This document shows positions 8,216 to 16,562 of a stretch of 64,000 nucleotides of DNA, one piece after another. The DNA lies in NCBI RefSeq assembly GCF_002209555.1, contig NZ_NJIF01000003.1, forward strand, positions 496,001 to 560,000. The letters are read 5' to 3'. Position 1 is the first letter of the stretch. Each line of letters begins with the position of its first letter. The DNA comes from Achromobacter insolitus (lineage in GTDB: Bacteria; Pseudomonadota; Gammaproteobacteria; Burkholderiales; Burkholderiaceae_B). Below the pieces are notes generated by a model, which was given only the letters and a program-made list of their open reading frames with translations, did not search any database and was not told the DNA's origin. The translations under genes and the position numbers were made by a program.

Positions 8216-9202
8216 TCAATCCGGCTTGATGCCAGCGGATTTGATCAGGCTTTCGTAGCGGCCTGCCTCCTCTTTCATGGCGGCCAGGGTCGCTTCGGGG
8301 CTGGATCCGCGCACCAGGAGGCCGCGAGCCTCGTAAGCCTTGCGGAACGACGGGTCGGCGGTGACCGCCGTCACCGCCCGGTTGATCTGCGCCACCAGGG
8401 CGTCCGGTGTCTTGCCCGGGGCGAACAGGGTAAAGACCGTGGACGGTATGCTGCCTGCCTTGCCGCCGGCCTCCTGCAAGGTGGGCACATCGGGCATCAT
8501 GGCGGCCCGCTGCGCCGCCCCTGCCACCAGCACCCGGATCTTGCCCGCCTTGTATTGCTCCGACACGGCCAGGCCGCCCGCCATCACGCTGTCCACATCG
8601 CCGGCCATGGTCGCGGTCATGGCCGGCGCCACGCCCTTGAACGGGACATAGGTGAATTGCACGCCCTCGGCGCTGGCCAGCATGGCCATGCCCAGGTGAT
8701 TCACGTGCCCCTGGCCGCCGGTGCCCACATTGATGCGTTGCGGATTGGCGCGGGCGTAGTCGATGAATTCCCTGTACGTCTTGGCCGGGAAGGCATTGCT
8801 GACCGCGACATAGAGCTGGACCTGCCCCAGGTCGGTGACGGGCTTGAAGTCCTCCTGCCACCGATATGGCACCTTGGCGTACAGGAAGGGATTGGTTTCC
8901 AGCGCCAGGCGGTCCACCATCAGCAAGGTATTGCCGTCGCCGGCCGCCTTTGCCACGTAGTCGCTGCCGATGATGGCGTTGGCGCCGGGGCGGTTCTCGA
9001 CCACCACGGTCTTGCCGCTTTCCTTGAACAGGCGGTTGCCCAGATCGCGCGCCAGCACGTCGGGCTCGGTCCCTGGCGGATACGGGACCACGATTTTCAC
9101 CGTGTCCGACGGCCAGGCCTGGGCCGCAGCCTGCCCGGCCGGCAGCAGCGCGAGCGCGGCCCACAATACAGGTTGAAAACAACAACGGTACGGCGATCCC
9201 AT
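8216..9202 (-). CDS. Bug-family (TctC-like) solute receptor
   Basis: A 328-residue periplasmic receptor of the tripartite-tricarboxylate family. A signal peptide ends at AAAQA, and the mature protein begins WPSDTVKIVVPYPPGT, the typical first strand and ligand loop. The frame is open much further upstream, but the ATG at 9202 is preceded by AAGGGGAAG and gives the normal signal peptide. It is the last gene of the ten-kilobase minus-strand catabolic operon and probably binds the substrate or an intermediate of that pathway. No cognate membrane subunits (TctA/TctB) are in the window, as is usual for orphan Bug proteins. Confidence 0.92.
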   Translation of the reverse strand: MGSPYRCCFQPVLWAALALLPAGQAAAQAWPSDTVKIVVPYPPGTEPDVLARDLGNRLFKESGKTVVVENRPGANAIIGSDYVAKAAGDGNTLLMVDRLALETNPFLYAKVPYRWQEDFKPVTDLGQVQLYVAVSNAFPAKTYREFIDYARANPQRINVGTGGQGHVNHLGMAMLASAEGVQFTYVPFKGVAPAMTATMAGDVDSVMAGGLAVSEQYKAGKIRVLVAGAAQRAAMMPDVPTLQEAGGKAGSIPSTVFTLFAPGKTPDALVAQINRAVTAVTADPSFRKAYEARGLLVRGSSPEATLAAMKEEAGRYESLIKSAGIKPD

Positions 9203-9309
9203 GGTACTTCCCCTTGTATTTGTCGTTCCGGTCAGGTCCGGCGACTGATTTGCCGTCTGGAGTCGGAAGACCCCGCACGGCTGGAAATCCAGATCAGGAC
9301 CAGCGCGCT

Positions 9310-10905
9310 TCACCAGCGGCCGATCAGAATGCCCATCATCCGTTCGTGTGCATGGGTGCGCTCGCGCACCTGCGCGTCGGTTTCGCTGGCGCGACGCTTC
9401 AAACCCTGGTGCCAGTCCAGCAAGGCGGACCGCATGCGATCGACCACGGGCGCCATGCCCGGATCGGCGCCCAGGTCGCGCAACTCGCCCGGATCGTCGC
9501 GCAAGTCGAACAGCTGCCCCCGGTAGCCTTGCCAGTGCAGGTACTTGTAGCGCTCGTCGCGCAGCATCAGGCCCGTGCATTCGCGCACGCCGCGCCCCAG
9601 GAACAGGCGCGCTTCGCGGTAGGCGTAGTCCAGGCTGCCCACCACATATTCGCGCGCGGGTGGCCCGGTGTCCGACGCGCCGCGGATCCCGGGCAGCAAC
9701 GAGCGGCCCTCGATACGGTGCGCCTCGGCCGGCAGCTCCAGCGCCTCCAGCACCGTGGGAACGATATCGATGCACTCCACGAAGGCGTCGCTGCGGGTAC
9801 CACGGGTCGCGTCGGCGGAGGACGCCGGGTCGTAGACCAGGCAGGGCACGCGCATGGCGCTGTCGTAGAAATACTCCTTCTCGCCCAGCCAGTGGTCGCC
9901 GAGGTGATCGCCATGGTCGGAGGTGAACAGGATCAAGGTGTCCTTGAGCCGGCCACTGCGCTCCAGGAAATCCAGCAGCCGGCCGATCTGGTCGTCGATC
10001 TGCCTGACCAGTCCCATGTAGACCGGACGGATGCCGCGCCAGACCTCATCGCGCGCGAAAGAGACCGACTCCTCCAGCCGCTGGTAGGCCGCGTGCACCG
10101 GATGCGGATGGTCCCGCTCCGCCTGTGTACGCACCACCGGCGCGCAGTCCTCGGGCCCGAACATCGCGTGGTAGGGAGCCGGCGCCTTGTAGGGCCAATG
10201 CGGCTTGATATAGGACAGATGCAGCGCCCAGGGCTTTTCGCCCTGCCCCCGCATGAAATCCAGGGCGCGGTCCGTGAGGTAGGCCGTTTCCGAATCGGCG
10301 GCATCCACCCGGGCGGGCAGCGGCGCGTTGCGCATCAACCAGCCGCTGGCGATGCTGCCGTCGGCCGCCTGGCTGCCCACCACATAGTCTTCCCATGGCC
10401 GTTCGCTGTCGTAGCCGCGTTCGCGCAGGTAGCGTCGGTACGGGCTGTCCTTGGACAGCTCGAAATGGCCGTCGTAGCGCTCGATGGGCACGAATCCGCC
10501 CTGCAGGAAACGTTGCTCGTCTTCGGGGGCATAGCCTTTTGCACGCAAGCCGTCACGGTCCGGCACGAAGTGCGTCTTGCCCAGCAAGTGCAGCGGCAAC
10601 CCGGCCTGGGCCAGGTATTCGCCGAGGCACCATTCGTCCACCGGATGCGGCACCCGGTTCCACGTCACGCGGTGCGACAAGGGATAGCGTCCGGTGTAAT
10701 AGGACGCGCGCGACGGGCCGCAAACCGCGGAAGTGACGTAAGCCCGGTCGTACTGCACCCCCATGCGCGCCAACCGGCCGATATTGGGCGTGCGCAAAGC
10801 GCCCGCGCCGCCATAGCAGGACAGATGGTCCGCGCGCAGCTGATCGCACATGATGAACAACACATTGCGCACCTGGGGGCTTGCGCTGTGGGCGGCCGCG
10901 TTCAT
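9310..10905 (-). CDS. Sulfatase-family hydrolase
   Basis: A 531-residue alkaline-phosphatase-superfamily enzyme of the sulfatase/phosphonate monoester hydrolase type. The formylglycine site is CGPSR with Cys62, followed by ASYYTGR; Asp21 (MCDQLRAD) and the later TSDHGDHLGDH segment supply metal ligands. There is no signal peptide, so it acts in the cytoplasm, and Cys62 needs a formylglycine-generating enzyme that is not encoded here. Its start overlaps the hydroxylase stop by four bases. It could remove sulfate from a sulfated aromatic before or after hydroxylation; the substrate is not readable from sequence. Confidence 0.88.
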   Translation of the reverse strand: MNAAAHSASPQVRNVLFIMCDQLRADHLSCYGGAGALRTPNIGRLARMGVQYDRAYVTSAVCGPSRASYYTGRYPLSHRVTWNRVPHPVDEWCLGEYLAQAGLPLHLLGKTHFVPDRDGLRAKGYAPEDEQRFLQGGFVPIERYDGHFELSKDSPYRRYLRERGYDSERPWEDYVVGSQAADGSIASGWLMRNAPLPARVDAADSETAYLTDRALDFMRGQGEKPWALHLSYIKPHWPYKAPAPYHAMFGPEDCAPVVRTQAERDHPHPVHAAYQRLEESVSFARDEVWRGIRPVYMGLVRQIDDQIGRLLDFLERSGRLKDTLILFTSDHGDHLGDHWLGEKEYFYDSAMRVPCLVYDPASSADATRGTRSDAFVECIDIVPTVLEALELPAEAHRIEGRSLLPGIRGASDTGPPAREYVVGSLDYAYREARLFLGRGVRECTGLMLRDERYKYLHWQGYRGQLFDLRDDPGELRDLGADPGMAPVVDRMRSALLDWHQGLKRRASETDAQVRERTHAHERMMGILIGRW

Positions 10906-12596
10906 GGCTGCGCCCCGTTCAGGAAGGCGCCTGCCGTATGCACCGCGTCTGCAAGGTGCGCCACCGGCTGGCTCGCGCCTGGCGTCGCGCCCGGCACGAA
11001 ACGGGCGGCAAAGCGGCCCAGGGCATCTGCGGCGTCTTCGCGCCGGCCCAACGCGGCGACATAGCGGTCCGGCCGCACCAGGACCCAGTCGGCGCGGGTA
11101 CGCTGGAACCAGAAGTGCAATGCGTTTTCCGTGTCTTGCAGCACAGGCAAAGCGCCTGCCTGCAGATCCTCGGGAGGACAGCCGCTACGCGAGCGCTGCA
11201 CGGCGACGTAGCGGCAGCCCAGCTTGTCCAGCTGCGCCCGCAAGGCCGGCGGCAGCCCGGCGCGCGGATCCCGGCGCCAGCCGATCAGGGCAAAGCCCGC
11301 ACCCAACGCCTCGTCCATGCGCAGGGTGGCGCCGTTTTCGCATTCGACCAGCGGCTGGATGAACATGCGGCCGATGCACTCGCGCTGGACCTTCTCCGCG
11401 CTGTCCCCCACCACCCCGCTGCTGTAGCGCGGCATGGGCTTGAACTTCATCTGCAACACGTAGTCCCGGATCTTCGGAATATTCCGGATGGACAGGAAAA
11501 ACGTGTCGCGCAACGCTGCCAGGATGGGGTTGGTCTGCGACAGCATGGCGCCGAACATGTCGGCCAGCGAGATCATGGCCCGCGCGTGGCTGTGACGTTC
11601 GTCGTGATAGCTCTGCAAGGCCGCCGGAGCCAGCCGGCCTTGCACGATCCAGGCCACCTTCCAGGCCAGGTTGAAGGCATCGCGCAGGCCGGCGTTCAGG
11701 CCCTGCCCGATCCAGGGCGGGGTCAGGTGCGCGGCGTCTCCCGCCAGGCAGACACGGCCCGATACGAAAGTACGCGCAACCCGTGAATTGTGGGTATAGA
11801 CGCGGGCGCGGATGACATTGAGCCGGGCCGGATCGGCCACGTGGTGGCGCAGCAGTTCCTGCACTTTTTCCGGACGCAGCATCTGCTCGCCGTCCTCGCC
11901 CGGAAACAACATGAATTCCCAGCGTCGCAGGCCGTACGGCAGGCGCAGGCAGACGTAGGGCCGGCGCGGCTCGCAGTGCAGCGCGGTGTAAGGCGCGTCC
12001 AGCGGATCCTGGTCGCATTCGATGACTACCCATTTGCGTGGATGGGTATTGCCGTCGAACGGCAGCTGCAGCAACCGCTCGCGCACGGTGCTGCGCCCGC
12101 CGTCGGCGGCCAGCAGATACTGGGCGCGGATCTCGCGCTCCGCTCCGCCGGCCTCGCGGACCCGCGCCGTGACGCCGCGCGCGTCCTGGTCCAGCGCCAG
12201 CAGTTCGGTGCCCAGTTCCAATGTCACATGGGGAAAGCGCTGCAAGCCGGCGCGCAGCGTGCGCTCGCCCAAGGGCTGGGAAAACAGATTGCGGCGATAC
12301 CAGCCGAATTCGCGCGTGGCGGGCAGAATCTCGGCATAGCAGCGCTTGGTCCGCGTGTACATGCGCATGGGCACGTTCTGGATCATGTCGCGCAGCATGT
12401 CGTCGGCCAGGCCTGCGCTCTGGAAGGTGCGCATGGCCTCATCGTCCAGGCCCACCGCGCGCGGATAATCCAGCACGTCCTGGTTGCGCTCCAGCACCAG
12501 CGTGTTCACGCCATAGTTGCCCAGCAGATTGGCCAGCGTCACGCCGACCGGCCCGGCGCCCACCACGAGCACCGGCACTTCTACGATATGCGCCAT
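10902..12596 (-). CDS. FAD-dependent aromatic hydroxylase, MhpA-like
   Basis: A 564-residue class A flavoprotein monooxygenase resembling 3-(3-hydroxyphenyl)propionate hydroxylase. The FAD-binding GAGPVG is at 13-18, a DG motif (AADGGRSTVR) lies near 165, and a GD motif (CLAGDAAHLTPPWIGQG) lies near 285. Such enzymes use NAD(P)H and O2 to hydroxylate a phenolic ring next to an existing hydroxyl. GGGAGAG precedes the ATG. It belongs to the minus-strand operon and is the clearest sign that the pathway degrades an aromatic compound. Exact substrate unknown. Confidence 0.9.
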   Translation of the reverse strand: MAHIVEVPVLVVGAGPVGVTLANLLGNYGVNTLVLERNQDVLDYPRAVGLDDEAMRTFQSAGLADDMLRDMIQNVPMRMYTRTKRCYAEILPATREFGWYRRNLFSQPLGERTLRAGLQRFPHVTLELGTELLALDQDARGVTARVREAGGAEREIRAQYLLAADGGRSTVRERLLQLPFDGNTHPRKWVVIECDQDPLDAPYTALHCEPRRPYVCLRLPYGLRRWEFMLFPGEDGEQMLRPEKVQELLRHHVADPARLNVIRARVYTHNSRVARTFVSGRVCLAGDAAHLTPPWIGQGLNAGLRDAFNLAWKVAWIVQGRLAPAALQSYHDERHSHARAMISLADMFGAMLSQTNPILAALRDTFFLSIRNIPKIRDYVLQMKFKPMPRYSSGVVGDSAEKVQRECIGRMFIQPLVECENGATLRMDEALGAGFALIGWRRDPRAGLPPALRAQLDKLGCRYVAVQRSRSGCPPEDLQAGALPVLQDTENALHFWFQRTRADWVLVRPDRYVAALGRREDAADALGRFAARFVPGATPGASQPVAHLADAVHTAGAFLNGAQP

Positions 12597-12641
12597 CTCG
12601 GCTCTCCCTTGGATTCTTGTTGTCGTTCCGCGGATTGCGCC

Positions 12642-13484
12642 TCATGCGCCCCGCAGAAAGCCGCCGACGGCCTGTGCAAAAGCGGCCGGGCAGTCGTCGT
12701 GGATGTAGTGGCCCGCGCCCTCGATCTCGATCCATTCCACGTTGGGGTTGCGCGCCGCCATCTCGCGGGCGGTCTGCGCCTGCAAGTAATCGGAACGCCC
12801 GCCGCGCACGACCAAGGTCGGACAGGCCAGCGCCGCGACCTGCGGCCACAGGTCCACCACGCGCGCCGGGTCCGGGTTCAGGCGGGTGGCGGCGATGCCG
12901 GCATGGTCATGGCGCCAGGTCCAGCCGCCCGCCCCATCCTCTTTCAGCATGTGGCGCAACCTTTCCTCGCGGGCGGCTTCGGTAACGCTGGGCCGCAAGG
13001 CGCGCAGGTACGCGCGCGCCGCGGCCAGGTCGGTAAAGGACTCCGGCGTCTCCCGCAATTCGCGCTGGATGCGCGCAGCACCCGCGCTGCCCTCGAAGGC
13101 GGCGGGCCCGGCGTCCTCCACGATCAGGCGCCGCACGCGCGCCGGATATCTGGCGGCAAAGACGATGGCCGCGATGCCTCCCATCGAATGGCCCAGCAAA
13201 TCGAAATTGTCCACGCCCAGCGCGTCGGCCACGCCGGCCAGGTCGTCGACATAGGCGTCGGTGTAGTAATTGCGCCCCGGATCCCAACTGCTGGCGCCAC
13301 GGCCACGCTGGTCATAGGCCAGGACGCGGAAGTCCGGCTGCAACGCCTGCGCGATGCCGGCGAAGGTCTCGGCGTAGCCACGGATGCCGTGCAGCATGAA
13401 CAGCGGCCGCCCCTCCCCGGGGCCCCATTCGGTCAGGCGCAGGCTCATGCCATTGACGGCGATGTCGGTGTCGCGGCGTTGCAT
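12642..13484 (-). CDS. Alpha/beta-hydrolase
   Basis: A 280-residue alpha/beta-hydrolase with nucleophile Ser100 in GHSMGG, an oxyanion HG motif at 32-33, an acidic residue in RGGRSD and catalytic His in GAGHYIH. In aromatic operons such enzymes are often meta-cleavage-product hydrolases or enol-lactone/ester hydrolases. The ATG is preceded by AAGGAAG. It follows the DUF1185 gene after 11 bases and precedes the hydroxylase gene. Confidence 0.9.
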   Translation of the reverse strand: MQRRDTDIAVNGMSLRLTEWGPGEGRPLFMLHGIRGYAETFAGIAQALQPDFRVLAYDQRGRGASSWDPGRNYYTDAYVDDLAGVADALGVDNFDLLGHSMGGIAAIVFAARYPARVRRLIVEDAGPAAFEGSAGAARIQRELRETPESFTDLAAARAYLRALRPSVTEAAREERLRHMLKEDGAGGWTWRHDHAGIAATRLNPDPARVVDLWPQVAALACPTLVVRGGRSDYLQAQTAREMAARNPNVEWIEIEGAGHYIHDDCPAAFAQAVGGFLRGA

Positions 13485-13495
13485 GGCGGCTTCCT

Positions 13496-14098
13496 TCAGC
13501 AGAGTCCGTCTTTGCCCGCGATCTCGCTGGCTTTCAGGCCGCCCAGGCGCGCATGCAGACGGCCGCGCGTAGCGAAGGCAAACGCAATCAGCACCTCGTC
13601 GCGATTGGGCGCGTCGCCGAACAGCGCTGTCACGCTGTCGTAATGCGAACGGACGTAGAGCGCGTCCTTGTGCGCCAGCGGAATGTCGATCGCGGTGCCG
13701 GGACCGCCGCGCTTGCCGGTCGAAGGCACCCAGGCCTTGCCGCCGCCCAGCGCCGCGCGCACCGGTTCGGCGAAGACGGTGGTCAGCAGCGCGTTGCCGT
13801 GTTCGTACTCGCCGTCCGTGCCGACCAAGCAGGCTTTACCGTAGCTTTCCAGCGGGCGCCCTCCCGCTGCCTCGATGATGCGGCGCCCGAACTCCTCACC
13901 CAGCATGGCCGAAGGCTCGATGTAGGCTGACAGGTCGCGCTCGAAGCGACCCGCGTAGGGGTTGTGCAGGGCCGCCGCGATGACGATCCTGCGCAGCGGT
14001 TCGCCGTCAGCCGGCTCGCCGGTTTCCGTGGCCAGGGTGTCGTCGATCTGCAAATACCATTTGCGGATGCGATAGGGGCCGAAGTTGGTGTTGCTCAT
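13496..14098 (-). CDS. DUF1185 'amino acid synthesis' family protein
   Basis: A 200-residue protein of the PF06684 (AA_synth/DUF1185) family, whose biochemical role is not established. Typical features are the RIVIAAALHNPYAGRF segment, the EAAGGRP segment and the C-terminal VLIAFAFATRGRLHARLGG. I start it at the ATG at 14098, with GGAG 7 bases upstream, rather than 15 bases earlier. Members are frequently encoded in betaproteobacterial catabolic clusters with Bug receptors, as here; the database name reflects an old annotation rather than evidence of biosynthesis. Confidence 0.85.
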   Translation of the reverse strand: MSNTNFGPYRIRKWYLQIDDTLATETGEPADGEPLRRIVIAAALHNPYAGRFERDLSAYIEPSAMLGEEFGRRIIEAAGGRPLESYGKACLVGTDGEYEHGNALLTTVFAEPVRAALGGGKAWVPSTGKRGGPGTAIDIPLAHKDALYVRSHYDSVTALFGDAPNRDEVLIAFAFATRGRLHARLGGLKASEIAGKDGLC

Positions 14099-14147
14099 GA
14101 ATGCTCCAGTCAATGGGAAATCAGGAATCGGTTGGCGCCCGGAGGGC

Positions 14148-14633
14148 TCAAAGCGGGTCCAGCGTCATGGGCACGCTGGGCGCGTTGTGGTCGTGCAGGA
14201 CCCGCTTGCCCTCTTCGTCGCCATGCACGGTTTCGCAGAAGAACTCGAAGCGGTGGCCGTCGGGGTCCGTGAAGTACAGGCCGTAGCCCACTTTGTGGTC
14301 GGTGATCTTCACCACGTCCACTCCCTTGGCCAGCAACATGCCGTAAAGGCGGCGCAGCTCATCCACGTCGCCCTCGATCTCCAGGCCGTAGTGCTGCATG
14401 TTGATAGGGCCGCGGGCCGGTTCCCCGTCCGCCGCGCGGATCAGGGCGATGTCGTGGTGCTTGCGTCCGAAGGACAGGAACACCCACTGCTCGCCGCGCG
14501 CGGTTTCCTGCATGCCCAGCACGGATTCGTACCAGGGCGCCGAAGCGTAAGGGTCCCGCACGAACAGGGCCAGATGGGTGCGGGCGATGCGCGGGCGGCG
14601 GTCGGCCGGCGCGGGCGTGGTGATCGTGGACAT
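14148..14633 (-). CDS. VOC-family protein, extradiol-dioxygenase-like
   Basis: A 161-residue vicinal-oxygen-chelate protein. His (RTHLALFV) near residue 20, His81 region (MQHYGLEI) and Glu in DPDGHRFEFFCE match the metal-ligand pattern of extradiol dioxygenases and glyoxalases. The size corresponds to a single two-module half, smaller than classical extradiol enzymes. Its place between an MhpA-like hydroxylase and the Asp-box gene suggests ring cleavage or isomerisation, but that is inference. Confidence 0.85.
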   Translation of the reverse strand: MSTITTPAPADRRPRIARTHLALFVRDPYASAPWYESVLGMQETARGEQWVFLSFGRKHHDIALIRAADGEPARGPINMQHYGLEIEGDVDELRRLYGMLLAKGVDVVKITDHKVGYGLYFTDPDGHRFEFFCETVHGDEEGKRVLHDHNAPSVPMTLDPL

Positions 14634-14652
14634 GGCGGTCTCGAAGTGCGTA

Positions 14653-15696
14653 TCAGTTGATGGACTGGGGATGCGCGGTCACGGGCGCGGCGTATGGCGT
14701 CCAGGCCACCGCGGTGATTTCACTGAAATCGCGCCACTCCTTGAACCAGCTGCGTCCGCCGTCCGTGGAGCGGAACAGATGGCCGTATTTGGTGCCGGCG
14801 AAGGCCAGCCGCGGGTCCGCCGCGTGCACGCCGAAGGCCCAGAACGTGGAGTTCGGCGCGGTATGCAGTAACGCGGGCTGCCAACTGCGGCCCCGGTCGG
14901 ACGATCGGTAGATCTTGCTGCGCGTGCCCGGCGTGCCGTCGCCTATGGCCAGCAGCACGGTGTCGGGATCGTCTGGCAATGCCTGCACCGAGCGGGTGTA
15001 GTACATGCCGTCGAAACGCGATTTGGACGCCACGCCCTCCCAGCGCCGGCCGCCGTCTTCGCTGAGGTAGACGGAGTTCACGGTCAGCACCATGGTGGTC
15101 TTGGGCGCTGCTGCCGTGGCCGGCAGCACCGCGACGCAGTGGATGTCGGGGTTGGAGATAGCCGCGGCGTTGCCCTCCTCGTCCTCGCGCGTCCAGGTGT
15201 CGCCGCCATCGCGGCTGCGCCACAGCCCGCCTTCCTCGACGCCGAACCAGACCTCGCGGCTGTCATCCGGGTCCACGCAGACGGACAGGATGCGCGGGCG
15301 GTTCACGCCGCGGCAAAACTCCGGCAGTTCGGGCGACAGCCGCTCCCAGCTCGCGCCGCCATCCACCGAGCGGAACATGGCCGCGCGCGACGGCGCGCCG
15401 GTGCCCGCGTACAGACGCCGTGGATCCTTGGCGTCAATGGCGATCGCCCAGACGGTCATGCCGTTCATCGGGCTGTCCACCCGCGAGAAGTGCGCGCCGC
15501 CATCGGTGCTGATGCACATGCCGGCGTCGGCCCCGGCGAACACGCGGCGCGGATCTGCCGGGTCCACGGCCAGGCTGCGCACCGTGCCGTCGAATTCGAT
15601 GGCTTCCTTGAGGCCCAGGCGGTGCCAGGTGGCGCCATCGTCGACGCTGCGCAGAATTCCTTGGCCGGCCGTGCCGACCAGTATCGTGCCTTGCAT
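14653..15696 (-). CDS. Asp-box (BNR-type) beta-propeller protein
   Basis: A 347-residue protein with seven Asp-box repeats at regular spacing: SVDDGATW, STDGGAHF, SVDGGASW, SRDGGDTW, SEDGGRRW, SSDRGRSW and STDGGRSW. Asp boxes mark sialidase-type and related beta-propellers, and seven copies imply a seven-bladed ring. There is no signal peptide, so it is probably cytoplasmic, which argues against a secreted sialidase. It sits mid-operon between a VOC gene and an SDR gene. A lactonase, lyase or scaffold role is possible; I cannot assign one. Confidence 0.85.
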   Translation of the reverse strand: MQGTILVGTAGQGILRSVDDGATWHRLGLKEAIEFDGTVRSLAVDPADPRRVFAGADAGMCISTDGGAHFSRVDSPMNGMTVWAIAIDAKDPRRLYAGTGAPSRAAMFRSVDGGASWERLSPELPEFCRGVNRPRILSVCVDPDDSREVWFGVEEGGLWRSRDGGDTWTREDEEGNAAAISNPDIHCVAVLPATAAAPKTTMVLTVNSVYLSEDGGRRWEGVASKSRFDGMYYTRSVQALPDDPDTVLLAIGDGTPGTRSKIYRSSDRGRSWQPALLHTAPNSTFWAFGVHAADPRLAFAGTKYGHLFRSTDGGRSWFKEWRDFSEITAVAWTPYAAPVTAHPQSIN

Positions 15697-15726
15697 ATCC
15701 AGACTCCCCGAAAGAGGGTTAGCGTT

Positions 15727-16521
15727 TCAAAGAAAGATGCCGCGCGTGATGCCCCCGTCCACCCCCAGCGACTCGCCGGTAATGGCGCCTGCCCGGGGCG
15801 ATGCCAGGAACAGCACCGCATCGGCGATCTCCGCCGGCTGCAGCACCCTGCGGATGGGCGTGGCCTTGGCATAGTTGGCCTCGACCTGGGCGGGGGTCAG
15901 CCCCTGCCTGGCGGCTTCCTTTTCGTAAAGTTCATGGATGTGGGGCGTTTCGACCACGCCCGGATGGATCACGTTGACCGTGATGCCGTGCGGACCAAGC
16001 TGGTCCGACAGCGTCTTCGTCATATGGCAAATGGCCACGTTGCGCATGCCCGACAGTTGCTTGCTGCCGCGTCCGGTGAGGCCGCCAATGTTGACGATGC
16101 GCCCGAAGCCGCCACGGCGCATGTGCGGCGCAGCGGCTTTGGCGCAGCGCATGTAGCCCACCACCTTGATGTTGATGTCCTCCAGCAGGCCCTCGGGATC
16201 CGCTTCGTCGATCTCGCTGCGCACCAGCCCGCCCGGATGGGCCGCGCCGTTGACCAGGATGTCGACGCGGCCGAAATGCTCCGCCACGCGTTGCATCATC
16301 GCGTTGACCTGCTCCGTGTCCGACACGTCGGCCGCCACGCCCAATACCTCCACGCCTGTGGCCCGGGTGATTTCAGCCGCCACTTCGTCCAGCTGCGCCT
16401 GGCGGCGCGCCACGATCGCCACCCGCACGCCTTCGGCCGCCAGGGCCTCCGTAACCGCGCGTCCGATGCCCAGGCTGCCGCCGGTGACCACAGCCACTTT
16501 CCCCTTGAGTTGCAAGTCCAT
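15727..16521 (-). CDS. SDR-family protein with degenerate active site
   Basis: A 264-residue short-chain dehydrogenase/reductase fold with the nucleotide motif TGGSLGIG (13-20), NGAA at 91-94 and a normal C-terminus (GVDGG). The catalytic Ser-Tyr-Lys set is not seen: the NISS position reads NIGG (144-147), there is no Tyr between residue 123 and about 210, and the YxxxK region reads SGMRN (157-161). Other SDRs with such substitutions exist, so this may be a subfamily with changed chemistry rather than a broken gene. AAGGAG precedes the ATG. It follows the ThDP enzyme gene in the operon. Confidence 0.88.
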   Translation of the reverse strand: MDLQLKGKVAVVTGGSLGIGRAVTEALAAEGVRVAIVARRQAQLDEVAAEITRATGVEVLGVAADVSDTEQVNAMMQRVAEHFGRVDILVNGAAHPGGLVRSEIDEADPEGLLEDINIKVVGYMRCAKAAAPHMRRGGFGRIVNIGGLTGRGSKQLSGMRNVAICHMTKTLSDQLGPHGITVNVIHPGVVETPHIHELYEKEAARQGLTPAQVEANYAKATPIRRVLQPAEIADAVLFLASPRAGAITGESLGVDGGITRGIFL

Positions 16522-16562
16522 TCTGTAATGCTCCTTATATATAGAGGGATGGATCGCCGCGC

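Noticed and set aside
11790..13643. Long plus-strand frame opposite the hydroxylase and alpha/beta-hydrolase genes
   Set aside because: His/Gln/Arg-rich shadow without any recognisable domain, crossing the boundary of two real genes.
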